Source: Serinicoccus kebangsaanensis (GTDB lineage: Bacteria; Actinomycetota; Actinomycetes; Actinomycetales; Dermatophilaceae). Taken from it: a stretch of 46,515 nucleotides of DNA. A program made the position numbers and the translations under genes. The notes below the pieces were generated by a model. It was not told the origin of the DNA. It worked only from the letters and a program-made list of their open reading frames with translations, and did not search any database. Shown here in pieces: positions 7,757 through 15,376 of the stretch. Each line of letters starts with the position of its first letter. The first letter of the stretch is position 1. The stretch is taken from positions 1 to 46,515 of the forward strand of contig NZ_VSLG01000020.1 in assembly GCF_008919445.1 (NCBI RefSeq), in the 5' to 3' direction.

Positions 7757-8520
7757 CGGTGCGTGCTCCTCGGGGTCGGACGGTCCTCGGGCGAGAGGTC
7801 GGCCTCCACGCTATCGCCTGCGGCTCCTGTGGCCAGCCCGTCGAGGAACTCGCCGGCATACCCGATCACGGCGGCGAGGTCGCGGGTGGGGGAGTGGGTG
7901 CCCGGGACGGAACGGAGCTGCAGCATCTCCATCCCGTCCACCGCCTTCGCGATCTCCTCCGGGGTGCCCATCGGATCCCGGGCACCGTTGACGACCAGCG
8001 TGGGCAGGCCGGCTCCGGGCGGGCGGGCGAGCTCTGCGGCGCGGCTGCGCTCGGGGCGACCCGGCGGATGCAGCGGGAAGGCGAGGCACAGCACCCCGGC
8101 GACACCGGCGACGGCCACGCCGTCCGAGCCGACGCTGGTGCGACAGGCGACCCGCGCGCCCGCGCTGCGCCCTCCGTAGACCCAGGGTCGGGGCAGCGGG
8201 GACCCGTCGGGCGCCTCGTCGCGCGTGCTGAGCCGCTCGACCACCTGGATCCAGGCGTCGTCGAGGGTCGGTGGTGGCGTCGCGACCCTGCGGCCGGCCA
8301 CCCGCCACGGCTGGTCCACCAGGAGCACGGCCCACCCCTCCTGGCTCAGCGTGGTCAGGGCCCGCACGTCCGCGGCGTCGCGGGAGCCGCCGGCGCCGTG
8401 GCCCAGCAGCAGGGTCCCGCGAGGGGTCCCGCGCGGAGGCACCAGCCGCACCTGGGCCGGACCCCTGGTCGTGGGGACGTCCTGGCGGGCGAGGTCGAGC
8501 ACCGGCACGACCAGGTTCAC
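7753..8520 (-). CDS. Alpha/beta hydrolase of the KANL3/Tex30-like type
   Basis: A 255-residue alpha/beta hydrolase. LLLGHGAGGSRD forms the oxyanion loop, GGRSAGARVA contains the nucleophile elbow GxSxG, DPMG carries the likely acid and PGTHSP the likely catalytic His. This pattern fits the dienelactone-hydrolase-like KANL3/Tex30 group found widely in actinobacteria. The GTG start overlaps the stop of the SRAP gene (GTGA) and its stop overlaps the aroA start (ATGA), so the three genes are tightly coupled. Substrate unknown. Confidence 0.83.
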   Translation of the reverse strand: MNLVVPVLDLARQDVPTTRGPAQVRLVPPRGTPRGTLLLGHGAGGSRDAADVRALTTLSQEGWAVLLVDQPWRVAGRRVATPPPTLDDAWIQVVERLSTRDEAPDGSPLPRPWVYGGRSAGARVACRTSVGSDGVAVAGVAGVLCLAFPLHPPGRPERSRAAELARPPGAGLPTLVVNGARDPMGTPEEIAKAVDGMEMLQLRSVPGTHSPTRDLAAVIGYAGEFLDGLATGAAGDSVEADLSPEDRPTPRSTHR

Positions 8521-9347
8521 CCGCCGACCACCTCGCCGGTCACGGGGTCGACGACCCCGACCAGGTCCTCTGCCGGCGCCGGCTCCACGAGCTGGGGGCC
8601 GGTGCTCCGGGAGCTGCCGACCGACCTGCCCACGGCCCAGGCCTGGAACCGCCCCGGCAGGTGGGCGGCGTCGATGATCGAGCGGACGTCCTCGGGCGCG
8701 GTGACCTCCGGGTCCAACCAGTCCTCCCACTGCTCCGGCTCGAGCGCCAACGGCTGGCGGTCGTGGATGCGGTCCAGGCCGGGCTCGGCGCTCGTCGTCA
8801 CGACGGCGTACGACACGATCCACCCGAGCGGGTCGTCCTCGGCGGCGGAGGGATCGCGCCAGAACTCGTACACACCCGCCAGGGCCAACGGCACCTCGTC
8901 GCCACGGCTGACGTAGAACGGCTGCTTGCGCGGCTTGCCCTTCGCGTCGGTGGCCACCGGGCTGACCTGCCACTCGTACCACCCGCTGATAGGCACGAGA
9001 CACCTGCGGGCGAGCGCCGGGCGGGAGTAGGCGGGCTTGTCCAGCAGCGTCTCCTGCCGGGCGTTGATCATGCGTGCGCCGATGGCGGGGTCCTTCGCCC
9101 ACGAGGGCACGAGGCCCCAGGTGAGGAGGCGGAGCTGGCGCGCCGGCTCGGCATGCTCGCGCGGTGTGCGGGTGAGCACCACGGGTGCCTGCTTGCTGGG
9201 TGCCACGTTGTAGTCGGGCTCCCCGGGCGGGGGCTGCTGCGGGTTCTTCAGCACGCTCCGGGACACCTGGTCGGTGGCGTCGAGATCGATGTCGTAGGCC
9301 TCGACGAGCTCGTCCGGGTGCGCGCTGGCGGCATACCTGCCACACAT
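8517..9347 (-). CDS. SRAP-domain protein (HMCES/YedK type, abasic-site shielding)
   Basis: A 276-residue SRAP protein. These proteins crosslink through Cys2 to abasic sites in single-stranded DNA. The start is fixed by biology: Met-Cys-Gly-Arg-Tyr must be the N terminus because Cys2 is the catalytic residue. Further motifs are [33 protein letters not shown] (catalytic Glu) and DRIHDRQPL (catalytic His). The gene starts 16 bases after the alaA stop and overlaps the hydrolase downstream. An SRAP gene near aroA and sigH/sigR is also seen in mycobacteria (as recalled), so this linkage looks conserved. Confidence 0.92.
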   Translation of the reverse strand: MCGRYAASAHPDELVEAYDIDLDATDQVSRSVLKNPQQPPPGEPDYNVAPSKQAPVVLTRTPREHAEPARQLRLLTWGLVPSWAKDPAIGARMINARQETLLDKPAYSRPALARRCLVPISGWYEWQVSPVATDAKGKPRKQPFYVSRGDEVPLALAGVYEFWRDPSAAEDDPLGWIVSYAVVTTSAEPGLDRIHDRQPLALEPEQWEDWLDPEVTAPEDVRSIIDAAHLPGRFQAWAVGRSVGSSRSTGPQLVEPAPAEDLVGVVDPVTGEVVGG

Positions 9348-9363
9348 CAGTCCGGCCCGCCTC

Positions 9364-10608
9364 TCACTGTCGGTAGCTGGAGAGGAAGTTTCCCATGCGT
9401 TCCAGGGCGGACCGCAGGTCCGCACCCCACGGCAGCGTCACGACCCTGAGGTGGTCGGGAGTCGGCCAGTTGAATCCGGTCCCGTGCACCACCAGGATCT
9501 TCTCGCGCTCGAGCAGGTCCAGGCACAGCTGCTCGTCGTCGTGGATCTCGTGCACCTCGGGGTCCAGCCTCGGGAAGACGTAGAGGGCGCCGCGAGGTTC
9601 CACGCAGCTCACGCCGTCCATCGCGTTGAGCATGGTGGTGGCGATGTCGCGCTGCTCGGCGAGGCGCCCCCCGGGCCGGATCAGCTCCTCGATGCTCTGG
9701 TGCCCGGACACGGCCACCTGGATGGCGTGCTGCGCGGGGACGTTGGGGCACAGGCGGGTGGAGGCGAGCAGCTCGATGCCTTCGAGGAAGCCCTTGGCGT
9801 GGGACGTCGGCCCGGTGATCGCGACCCACCCTGCCCGGTAGCCCGCGACGCGGTAGGTCTTGGACAGGCCGTTGAAGGTGAGGCACAGCAGGTCCGGCGC
9901 CAGGGAGGCCACCGCGACGTGGGCGGCGTCGTCGTAGACGATGCGGTCGTAGATCTCGTCGGAGAGCAGCAGCAGCGAGTGCTCCCGGGCCAGCTCGACG
10001 ATCTGCTCCAGCACCTCACGCGAGTAGACGGCCCCGGTCGGGTTGTTGGGGTTGATGATGACCAGCGCCTTGGTGCGTGGCGTGATCTTGGCCCGGATGT
10101 CCTCCACCTGCGGGTTCCAGCCGTCCTGCTCGTCGCACAGGTAGTGGTGCGGCGTGCCCCCGGCGAGGCTGGTGGCAGCGGTCCACAGCGGGTAGTCGGG
10201 GGCCGGAACCAACACCTCGTCACCCGGCTCCAGCAGGGCCTGGAGGACCAGCATGATGAGCTCGGAGACGCCGTTGCCGAGGTAGACCCGGTCCACGTCC
10301 AGGTCCGGGAAGCCGTCCTCCTCCTGGTAGCGGGAGACCACGGCACGACGGGCCGAGAGGATGCCCTTGGACTCCGAGTACCCCTGCGCCGTGGGCAGCG
10401 CCGCGATCATGTCCTGCAGGATGATGTCGGGAGCCTCGAAGCCGAACGGGGCCGGGTTGCCGATGTTCAGCTTGAGGATCCGGTGCCCCTCCGCCTCCAG
10501 TGCGGCGGCACGGGCCGCCACCGGGCCGCGGATCTCGTAGAGGACGTTCTGCAGCTTGGCCGGCTGGGTCAGCGGGCGGAGCCGCGCGGTGCGGGGGCTG
10601 GTGGTCAC
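9364..10608 (-). CDS. alaA: PLP-dependent alanine aminotransferase (AlaA type)
   Basis: A 414-residue class I/II aminotransferase very close in motif order to E. coli AlaA (glutamate-pyruvate transaminase). Examples are [57 protein letters not shown], the PLP lysine in [19 protein letters not shown]-containing PRGALYVFP and [15 protein letters not shown]. It makes alanine from pyruvate with glutamate as amino donor. The start is GTG with GGGAG about 9 bases upstream. It is the first gene of the minus-strand block that continues into the SRAP, hydrolase, aroA and rsgA genes, and it is divergent from sigR. Confidence 0.92.
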   Translation of the reverse strand: MTTSPRTARLRPLTQPAKLQNVLYEIRGPVAARAAALEAEGHRILKLNIGNPAPFGFEAPDIILQDMIAALPTAQGYSESKGILSARRAVVSRYQEEDGFPDLDVDRVYLGNGVSELIMLVLQALLEPGDEVLVPAPDYPLWTAATSLAGGTPHHYLCDEQDGWNPQVEDIRAKITPRTKALVIINPNNPTGAVYSREVLEQIVELAREHSLLLLSDEIYDRIVYDDAAHVAVASLAPDLLCLTFNGLSKTYRVAGYRAGWVAITGPTSHAKGFLEGIELLASTRLCPNVPAQHAIQVAVSGHQSIEELIRPGGRLAEQRDIATTMLNAMDGVSCVEPRGALYVFPRLDPEVHEIHDDEQLCLDLLEREKILVVHGTGFNWPTPDHLRVVTLPWGADLRSALERMGNFLSSYRQ

Positions 10609-10648
10609 GGCACCATGCTCCCACTGCGGGGTCGGAGGCGGTCATCCG

Positions 10649-10675
10649 GGAATGCCGTGGGCCATGGACCGCGTT
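10649..10675 (+). promoter_or_regulatory. Sigma-R/SigH-type promoter (GGAAT-N18-CGTT)
   Basis: GGAAT at 10649-10653 and CGTT at 10672-10675 are separated by 18 bases, matching the consensus of thiol-stress sigma factors SigR/SigH (GGAA[T/C], about N18, GTT). It is upstream of the sigR-like gene, so positive autoregulation is the likely meaning. The predicted start of transcription is near 10682. Confidence 0.7.
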
Positions 10676-10701
10676 GTCGCCTGAGTCCGACCGTCCCCTG
10701 C

Positions 10702-10716
10702 AGGAGGCACCCCTTG
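10702..10716 (+). promoter_or_regulatory. Strong SD plus in-frame TTG: possible start of a longer sigma-R isoform
   Basis: AGGAGG at 10702-10707 is 6 bases before TTG at 10714-10716. The TTG is in the same frame as the sigR ATG at 10795, with no stop between, and would add 27 residues. It lies just downstream of the sigma-R-type promoter. Streptomyces is known to make an N-terminally extended sigma-R' from its autoregulated promoter. Confidence 0.6.
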
Positions 10717-10780
10717 CTCACCACCACTGCCGCACGCGGCGAGCCCGCCGGCGCCTTCGCCCTCAGCGGGACGCACGGGC

Positions 10781-10786
10781 TAGGCT
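10781..10786 (+). promoter_or_regulatory. -10 box (TAGGCT) just before the short sigR start
   Basis: TAGGCT ends 8 bases before the ATG at 10795, where no convincing SD exists. It could give a leaderless or nearly leaderless transcript for the short sigma form. Because it also lies inside the long reading frame it might be chance. Confidence 0.45.
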
Positions 10787-10794
10787 GGGCGACG

Positions 10795-11454
10795 ATGACT
10801 ACTGATCAGCCGAGGGTCGACGACATCGACGCCGAGGCGGTGGCCGAGGCTGACGCGACGGTCGATGTCGCGACCGAGAGCCCCGCCGACCGGGCCGCAC
10901 GGTTCGAGCGCGAGGCGATGCCGTTGCTGGACCAGATGTACAGCGCCGCGCTGCGCACGACCCGCAACCCGACCGACGCCGAGGACCTGGTGCAGGAGAC
11001 CTACGCCAAGGCGTTCGCGGCCTTCCACCAGTACCGTCCCGGCACCAACCTGCGGGCCTGGATGTACCGCATCCTCACCAACTCCTACATCAACAGCTAT
11101 CGCAAGAAGCAGCGGCAGCCGCTGGAGTCCGACGCGGCAGAGGTCGAGGACTACCAGCTGGCACGGGCCGCGTCGCACACCTCCCGGGGGCTGCGCTCGG
11201 CCGAGGCCGAGGCGCTGGACCACCTGCCGGACAGCGACGTGACGAGGGCGCTGGCCAGCATCGGGGAGGACTTCCGGATGGCTGTCTACCTCGCGGACGT
11301 CGAGGGCTTCTCCTACAAGGAGATCGCCGAGATCATGGACACCCCGATCGGCACCGTCATGTCCCGGTTGCACCGGGGACGCAAGCAGCTGCGAGACCTG
11401 CTCACCGACTACGCCGTCGACCGCGGCATCGTCCGGGCCGAGGAGGGGTCGTGA
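10795..11454 (+). CDS. sigR: ECF sigma factor of the SigR/SigH (thiol-oxidative stress) group
   Basis: A 219-residue group 4 sigma factor. Region 2 carries [17 protein letters not shown] and [15 protein letters not shown] (core binding and -10 recognition). Region 4 carries [19 protein letters not shown] followed by [12 protein letters not shown] (helix-turn-helix for the -35). The very close match to SigR/SigH and the RsrA-type anti-sigma gene directly after it identify the redox-responsive group, which turns on thioredoxin and mycothiol genes. The start is uncertain: ATG 10795 has a -10 box 8 bases upstream but a weak SD, while an in-frame TTG at 10714 has an excellent SD. Stop and next start overlap by one base. 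Confidence 0.93.
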   Translation: MTTDQPRVDDIDAEAVAEADATVDVATESPADRAARFEREAMPLLDQMYSAALRTTRNPTDAEDLVQETYAKAFAAFHQYRPGTNLRAWMYRILTNSYINSYRKKQRQPLESDAAEVEDYQLARAASHTSRGLRSAEAEALDHLPDSDVTRALASIGEDFRMAVYLADVEGFSYKEIAEIMDTPIGTVMSRLHRGRKQLRDLLTDYAVDRGIVRAEEGS

Positions 11455-11732
11455 TGGCAGAGGACCTGCCCGAGAAGGCCGACTGTGCCGGCGTGCTGCT
11501 GCGGCTCTTCGAGTTCGTGGACAACGAGACCGGCCCGGTGGACCGCGAGCGCATCCGGGAGCACCTGGACGAGTGCGGTTCCTGCCTCGCGGAGTATGAC
11601 CGGGAGCTGCTGCTCAAGGCGCTGGTCCGGCGCGCCTGCGTCCGGCAGGCTGCGCCGGAGGGCCTGCGCGCCCAGATCCTCACCCGCATCACCAGCACCA
11701 GCGTGACGGTCGTGCGGCGGCGCGAGGGCTGA
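11454..11732 (+). CDS. rsrA: RsrA-type zinc anti-sigma factor
   Basis: A 92-residue ZAS protein that binds SigR in reducing conditions and releases it on disulfide stress. The zinc/redox residues sit at the positions known in Streptomyces RsrA: Cys11, His37, Cys41, Cys44 (Hx3Cx2C), with a further Cys62. The ATG at 11454 follows AGGAGG by 7 bases; a GTG one codon earlier is possible. It is coupled to sigR by a TGATG overlap. A strong hairpin terminator follows 11 bases after the stop. Confidence 0.93.
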   Translation: MAEDLPEKADCAGVLLRLFEFVDNETGPVDRERIREHLDECGSCLAEYDRELLLKALVRRACVRQAAPEGLRAQILTRITSTSVTVVRRREG

Positions 11733-11743
11733 CACCGAGCCGC

Positions 11744-11800
11744 ACCGCACACGCACGAGGGCCGACCAGGATGTCTGGTCGGCCCTCGTGCGTGTGCGGT
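11744..11800. terminator. Perfect 26-bp hairpin, two-way terminator
   Basis: Arms 11744-11769 and 11775-11800 are perfect complements with loop GATGT. It lies between the ends of the convergent rsrA (+) and bL37 (-) genes and its right arm touches the bL37 stop codon, so it can end transcription from both sides. Confidence 0.9.
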
Positions 11801-11875
11801 TCAGGCGTTCGGCTTGCGGCCGTGGTTGGCCGCCTTCTTCTTGCGGTCGCGACGCTTGCGTGCACGCTTGCTCAT
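11801..11875 (-). CDS. 50S ribosomal protein bL37
   Basis: A 24-residue, extremely basic protein (reads MSKRARKRRDRKKK then AANHGRKPNA). This matches the small actinobacterial large-subunit protein bL37 first seen in mycobacterial ribosome structures. AGGAGG sits 4 bases before the ATG. Its place next to sigR/sigH-rsrA is, as recalled, conserved in other actinobacteria. It is short enough to be dropped by length filters. The identification is by sequence memory, but the Lys/Arg pattern and the NHGxxPNA tail are distinctive. Confidence 0.85.
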   Translation of the reverse strand: MSKRARKRRDRKKKAANHGRKPNA

Positions 11876-11995
11876 CGGTCCTCCTGAGGTGGGGTTTCTC
11901 GCTCCAGTGTCCCACAGCCAGGGCGCACCAACTGACCTGTGACTCAAGTCACACTGAGGGTAAAGACTTGTTCAAGAATACGCACGGTTTTGCCA

Positions 11996-12011
11996 TGAGA
12001 GCGCGCTCTCA
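11996..12011. promoter_or_regulatory. Perfect 16-bp palindrome, possible operator
   Basis: TGAGAGCG followed directly by CGCTCTCA is a perfect inverted repeat in the AT-richer stretch upstream of the 28-codon gene. It resembles LacI-family operators (TGnGAGCGCTCnCA) but with two extra centre bases. A repressor site near the promoter is plausible; no regulator gene is adjacent. Confidence 0.4.
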
Positions 12012-12103
12012 CGGGCGCTGTGTGGCACCCTAGAGGGAAGCCGGTTGGTCTCACCGGCACCTGCTCCTCCCCGTGTGGAGCATCCCTACGGAAGGACACC
12101 ACT

Positions 12104-12190
12104 ATGCTGCACCTCATCGTCGACATCTTCAGCTCCGGCGCCTTCGAGGCGTTCTTCGGCTTCATCGACGTCGTGTCCTGGGAGGACTGA
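12104..12190 (+). CDS. 28-residue acidic hydrophobic peptide, unknown
   Basis: A short frame with all signs of a gene: GGAAGGA 7 bases before the ATG, 28 codons, TGA, and a 15-bp hairpin 18 bases later. The peptide starts MLHLIVDIFSSGAFEAFF and ends GFIDVVSWED. It has many Phe/Ile/Val/Leu, five acidic residues and no Lys or Arg, so it could be an amphipathic, membrane-touching helix. An intergenic region of over 200 bases with a palindrome precedes it. A leader peptide controlling the HD-domain gene downstream is the main alternative. Family unknown. Confidence 0.5.
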   Translation: MLHLIVDIFSSGAFEAFFGFIDVVSWED

Positions 12191-12208
12191 CGACTAGCAC
12201 GTCGAGGA

Positions 12209-12243
12209 AGAGGGGCGCGGATCGCAGTGATCCGCGCCCCTCT
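12209..12243 (+). terminator. 15-bp GC-rich hairpin after the 28-codon gene
   Basis: Arms 12209-12223 and 12229-12243 pair perfectly (core GAGGGGCGCGGATC) with loop GCAGT. It has no U tract and ends 3 bases before the ATG assigned to the HD-domain gene, so it is either a terminator for the small gene, an attenuator, or a structure affecting translation of the next gene. Confidence 0.6.
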
Positions 12244-12246
12244 CGC

Positions 12247-13614
12247 ATGCGCGTGTGGCTTCTCGTCCTCACCCTGGCCGTGGTGGCCGTGGTGGTCGTG
12301 GGGTGGGCCCAGCTAGGCATCGGCACGGACCAGACGGTCGGCACCGGGAGCCTGGTCATCCTCGTCGTGCTGGCCACCCTGGGGGTGGTGATCCGGGAAC
12401 GCGGGCTGGGACCGCACTGGGGGGTGTCCGTGGCGACGGTGGTGCTCGCGGCCACCATCCCGCTGGCGGGTGCCTTCGGGGCGGCTCTCGTCGGGGGGTG
12501 CGCCTATCTCGCGGACCCCGGGGCGCGAACCCTGAGGACCAGACTCTTCAACGTCGCCATGACGGCCGCCATGGGAGCGGTGGGTGGCGTCTGCTACAGC
12601 CTCGTCGGGGGAAGCTTCGTCCAAGGAGCCAGCTTCTCCGCCCTCGAGCTCCTGCTACATGTCGGCGCACCGCTCGCGGTGGCGTATGTGGTCATGGCGC
12701 TCGTGAACTCGTTCTGCATCGGCGTCATGTCCTTCGTCGTCCGGGGCACGCGCGTGCTCAGCGTGGCGCGTGCGGTGCTGAGCAGCCTGGGCTGGGGATA
12801 CCTCTCGCACGCCGTGACCGCCTTCCTCTTCGTCGTGCTCTGGGGGCCGGTGGGTCTGGGTGCGACCTCGGCGCTGTTCGTGCTGGGTCCGTTGCTCATC
12901 GTGCACTGGACCATCGGCCGGGACGCCCTGGCCCGGCGGGAGCACCAGGAGACGGTCACGACGTTCGTCGCCGCACTGGAGCAGGCGGACCCGGCCTCGG
13001 TCGGTCACAGCGCGCGGGTCGCCGACGTCGCCGAGGCCATCGGCGCACAGCTCGGCCTCGGGGGCGAGGCCGCGGAGGACCTGCGGTACGCCGCGCTGCT
13101 GCACGACATCGGCCTGATCGTGGTGCGCCCCGAGTTCCCGAGCGACCCCCAGGACGAGATCGCCTACCTGAGCGCGCTCAGCGCCCACCCGCCGGCGGGC
13201 GTCAGCGTGCTGGCCGGGCTGGACTTCCTCGAGGGCTCCCTGCCGGCGATCGCCCACCACCACGAGCGATGGGACGGTCGCGGCTACCCGGCCGGCCTGG
13301 CCGGCGAGCAGATCCCCCTCGCGGCACGGATCATCGCGGTCGCGGACGCCTTCGACGCCCTCCTCGGCGACCAGGAGATTGTCTCGGCGGAGCCGGGTGC
13401 GGCGGCAGCCGAGCTGCGCCGGCGGGCGGGCACCCATCTCGACCCACGCGTCGTCGAGGCGTTCGAGGCGGCGCTGGCCCGGCAGGGTGCACTGGGCCGC
13501 CGGCCACTCCCGGCGACGGTGTCAGGGCGCACGGCCCGGCTGCAGGACCACGACCATCCCGGCGTCAGCGACTCGTTCGCCGACTGGCAGCCCGAGACGG
13601 TGGGTCAGTCGTGA
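12247..13614 (+). CDS. Membrane protein with C-terminal HD-GYP-like domain
   Basis: A protein of about 455 residues. The N-terminal half has roughly six membrane helices (first one LLVLTLAVVAVVVVGWAQL). The cytoplasmic half is a metal-dependent phosphohydrolase domain with GHSARVADVAEAIG, AALLHDIG (HD pair) and HHHERWDGRGYPAGL, the HD-GYP signature, then ARIIAVADAFDAL. HD-GYP proteins commonly degrade cyclic di-GMP, but HDIGL replaces the usual HDIGK. The start is uncertain: ATG 12247 has no SD and follows a hairpin by 3 bases. It is followed 19 bases later by a second, more degenerate HD membrane protein, and the two probably work together. Confidence 0.75.
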   Translation: MRVWLLVLTLAVVAVVVVGWAQLGIGTDQTVGTGSLVILVVLATLGVVIRERGLGPHWGVSVATVVLAATIPLAGAFGAALVGGCAYLADPGARTLRTRLFNVAMTAAMGAVGGVCYSLVGGSFVQGASFSALELLLHVGAPLAVAYVVMALVNSFCIGVMSFVVRGTRVLSVARAVLSSLGWGYLSHAVTAFLFVVLWGPVGLGATSALFVLGPLLIVHWTIGRDALARREHQETVTTFVAALEQADPASVGHSARVADVAEAIGAQLGLGGEAAEDLRYAALLHDIGLIVVRPEFPSDPQDEIAYLSALSAHPPAGVSVLAGLDFLEGSLPAIAHHHERWDGRGYPAGLAGEQIPLAARIIAVADAFDALLGDQEIVSAEPGAAAAELRRRAGTHLDPRVVEAFEAALARQGALGRRPLPATVSGRTARLQDHDHPGVSDSFADWQPETVGQS

Positions 13615-13633
13615 GGCGCACAGTGAGGGCCTC

Positions 13634-14860
13634 ATGGCACTGACCTGGAGCGTCGCCCTGGTCGGGCTGCTGGCGATGGTGATCAGCGAGGCCTGGAGGC
13701 AGAGGTCCACGGCTCCCGTGCGCGACGCGCCGCTGACCCAGGCGGCCGCCATGGCGCTGGTGATGTCGACGGCGTGGCCGGTGACGGCCCGAGGTCTCGG
13801 CGACGTCGTGGGCCTGCTCGGACCGTTGCTCCTGGCGGCGGCCGCCGTCCTCGGGGTGGCGGCGTGGCAGCGCAGGCTCGGCGACGCGCCCCAGGACCTC
13901 CTGCGACTCGGGACGTCGGTGATCGTGGCCGGCCTGCTGGTGCGGATCCCCGGCCCCACCGGGATGACGCTGCTGGAGCGGATCTGGCACCCGGGGGGCG
14001 GCACGGTGCTGTTCGCCCTCGTGCTGCTCGTGGTGGGTGTCGTGGCCGTCGGCGCACCTCTCATCGGGCGCGCGGTGCACGCCGCGGTGAGCGGGCGGGA
14101 CACCCCGTGGGCGAGCGTCGTCGGCGAGCTGGGTCCGCAGGCCCTCGTCTCCCTCGCCGGTGCCTCCACCGCCGTGGTGATGTCCCTTGCCCTGACCGAG
14201 CTCGGTCCGGCCAGCCTCGTCCTGTTCCTGGTCCCGCTGCTCGTGCTGCAGCCCGCGGTGGCGCGGCAACGACGCATCCGGCTGGCCCAGCGCCAGACGA
14301 TCTTCGCCCTGGCACGGCTCCCCGAGGAGGCCGGCTTCGCCGCGCCGGGGCACGGGTCACGGGTCGCGGCGCTGGCCGTGCCGATCGCCCGGGACCTGGG
14401 GGTGGACGCCGCCGACCTGCCGGACGTGGAGGCGGCCGCGCTGCTGCACGACATCGGCCAGGTCGGCCTCCCGCGGCCGGTGCCGGACGGGGCCACCGTG
14501 GAGGTCTCGGCGCGGGACCAGCGAGCCATCGCCTTCACCGGCTCCTCGATCCTGGCGCGGACGGCCGAGCTCTCCCGGCTGGCCACGCACGTGGCCGACG
14601 TCGGTCTCGCGCAGCACCGGGCGACCGAGCGGGGTGACGTGTCCGTCATCTCCCGCGTGGTGCGCGTGGCCTCCGCCTACGACGACCTCACCGGGCGGAC
14701 CACCCGGTTGGCCGGTGCCGCGGGACCCGTCCAGGCCCTGGAGCGCATCCTGCGCAGCACGCCGCACGACTACGACGCGGCCGTGGTCGACGCCCTGATC
14801 CGGCAGCTCGAGCGCAGGGACGTGCTCTCGGCCAGCCAGGCGTCCGCGCTGCGCACCTGA
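13634..14860 (+). CDS. Membrane protein with degenerate HD domain
   Basis: A 408-residue protein built like its upstream neighbour: about seven N-terminal hydrophobic helices, then a cytoplasmic HD domain with GHGSRVAALAVPIARDLG and AALLHDIGQVGLP. The second half of the HD-GYP signature is lost; where HHExxDGxGYP is expected it has QHRATERGD, so catalysis may be lost or altered. VVRVASAYDDLTG matches the final conserved helix. The ATG at 13634 is preceded by a GAGGG-type SD. Gene duplication followed by divergence would explain the pair. A strong terminator follows. Confidence 0.72.
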   Translation: MALTWSVALVGLLAMVISEAWRQRSTAPVRDAPLTQAAAMALVMSTAWPVTARGLGDVVGLLGPLLLAAAAVLGVAAWQRRLGDAPQDLLRLGTSVIVAGLLVRIPGPTGMTLLERIWHPGGGTVLFALVLLVVGVVAVGAPLIGRAVHAAVSGRDTPWASVVGELGPQALVSLAGASTAVVMSLALTELGPASLVLFLVPLLVLQPAVARQRRIRLAQRQTIFALARLPEEAGFAAPGHGSRVAALAVPIARDLGVDAADLPDVEAAALLHDIGQVGLPRPVPDGATVEVSARDQRAIAFTGSSILARTAELSRLATHVADVGLAQHRATERGDVSVISRVVRVASAYDDLTGRTTRLAGAAGPVQALERILRSTPHDYDAAVVDALIRQLERRDVLSASQASALRT

Positions 14861-14861
14861 G

Positions 14862-14907
14862 GACACGACAGCGCCCGGCGGCATGGGCCGCCGGGCGCTG
14901 TCGTGTC
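14862..14907. terminator. 21-bp hairpin terminator between HD gene and sodN
   Basis: Arms 14862-14882 and 14887-14907 pair perfectly with loop ATGG. It sits between convergent genes (HD protein ends 14860, sodN ends 14914), so it probably serves both directions. Confidence 0.88.
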
Positions 14908-14913
14908 GGGGGA

Positions 14914-15315
14914 TCAGCCCTGCTTGGTCTCGGCGAAGATCTCGGCGATGCGGTCGATCTTGGCGAGCAGCTCGTCAGCCGTCGCGACGTCGAAGCTGCC
15001 CTTGGTGCCGGACGCGCCGGCCAGCTTGGTGGCCTCGTTGACGAGCACGTGCAGCTCGGGGTACTTCTCGAAGTGCGGCGGCTTGAAGTAGTCGGTCCAC
15101 AGCACCCAGAGGTGGTGCTTGACCAGCTCCGAGCGCTGTTCCTTGATGATCATCGCGCGCATGCGGAAGTCCGCGTCATCGTTGTCTGCGACCTTCTCGC
15201 AGATCTTCTTGACCGATTCGGCCTCGATGCGGGCCTGGGCGGGGTCGTAGACACCGCAGGGCAGGTCGCAGTGCGCGCTGACCTCGATCGTGGGGGCGAA
15301 GAGCCTGGTGAACAT
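14914..15315 (-). CDS. sodN: Nickel superoxide dismutase
   Basis: A 133-residue protein. Residues 15-25, HCDLPCGVYDP, are the nickel hook (His1, Cys2 and Cys6 of the mature enzyme). The first 14 residues are the pro-peptide that must be removed so that His1 becomes the N terminus, normally by the SodX protease. No sodX is next to the gene or elsewhere in the window, although it often is a neighbour. The rest is the four-helix bundle, with no Fe/Mn or Cu/Zn motifs. AAGGA lies about 7 bases before the ATG. In relatives expression depends on nickel via Nur; no Nur box could be assigned here. Confidence 0.95.
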   Translation of the reverse strand: MFTRLFAPTIEVSAHCDLPCGVYDPAQARIEAESVKKICEKVADNDDADFRMRAMIIKEQRSELVKHHLWVLWTDYFKPPHFEKYPELHVLVNEATKLAGASGTKGSFDVATADELLAKIDRIAEIFAETKQG

Positions 15316-15364
15316 CAGCCATCCTTGTGCGTAGTCGGGCGGGGGACTCCAACACCCCTCACGT

Positions 15365-15370
15365 TAGCCT
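15365..15370 (+). promoter_or_regulatory. -10 box of a leaderless promoter (TAGCCT) for tsaB
   Basis: TAGCCT is followed by GAGTGG (6 bases) and the GTG at 15377. No SD is present, consistent with leaderless translation of the tsaB-rimI-tsaD operon. Confidence 0.6.
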
Positions 15371-15376
15371 GAGTGG

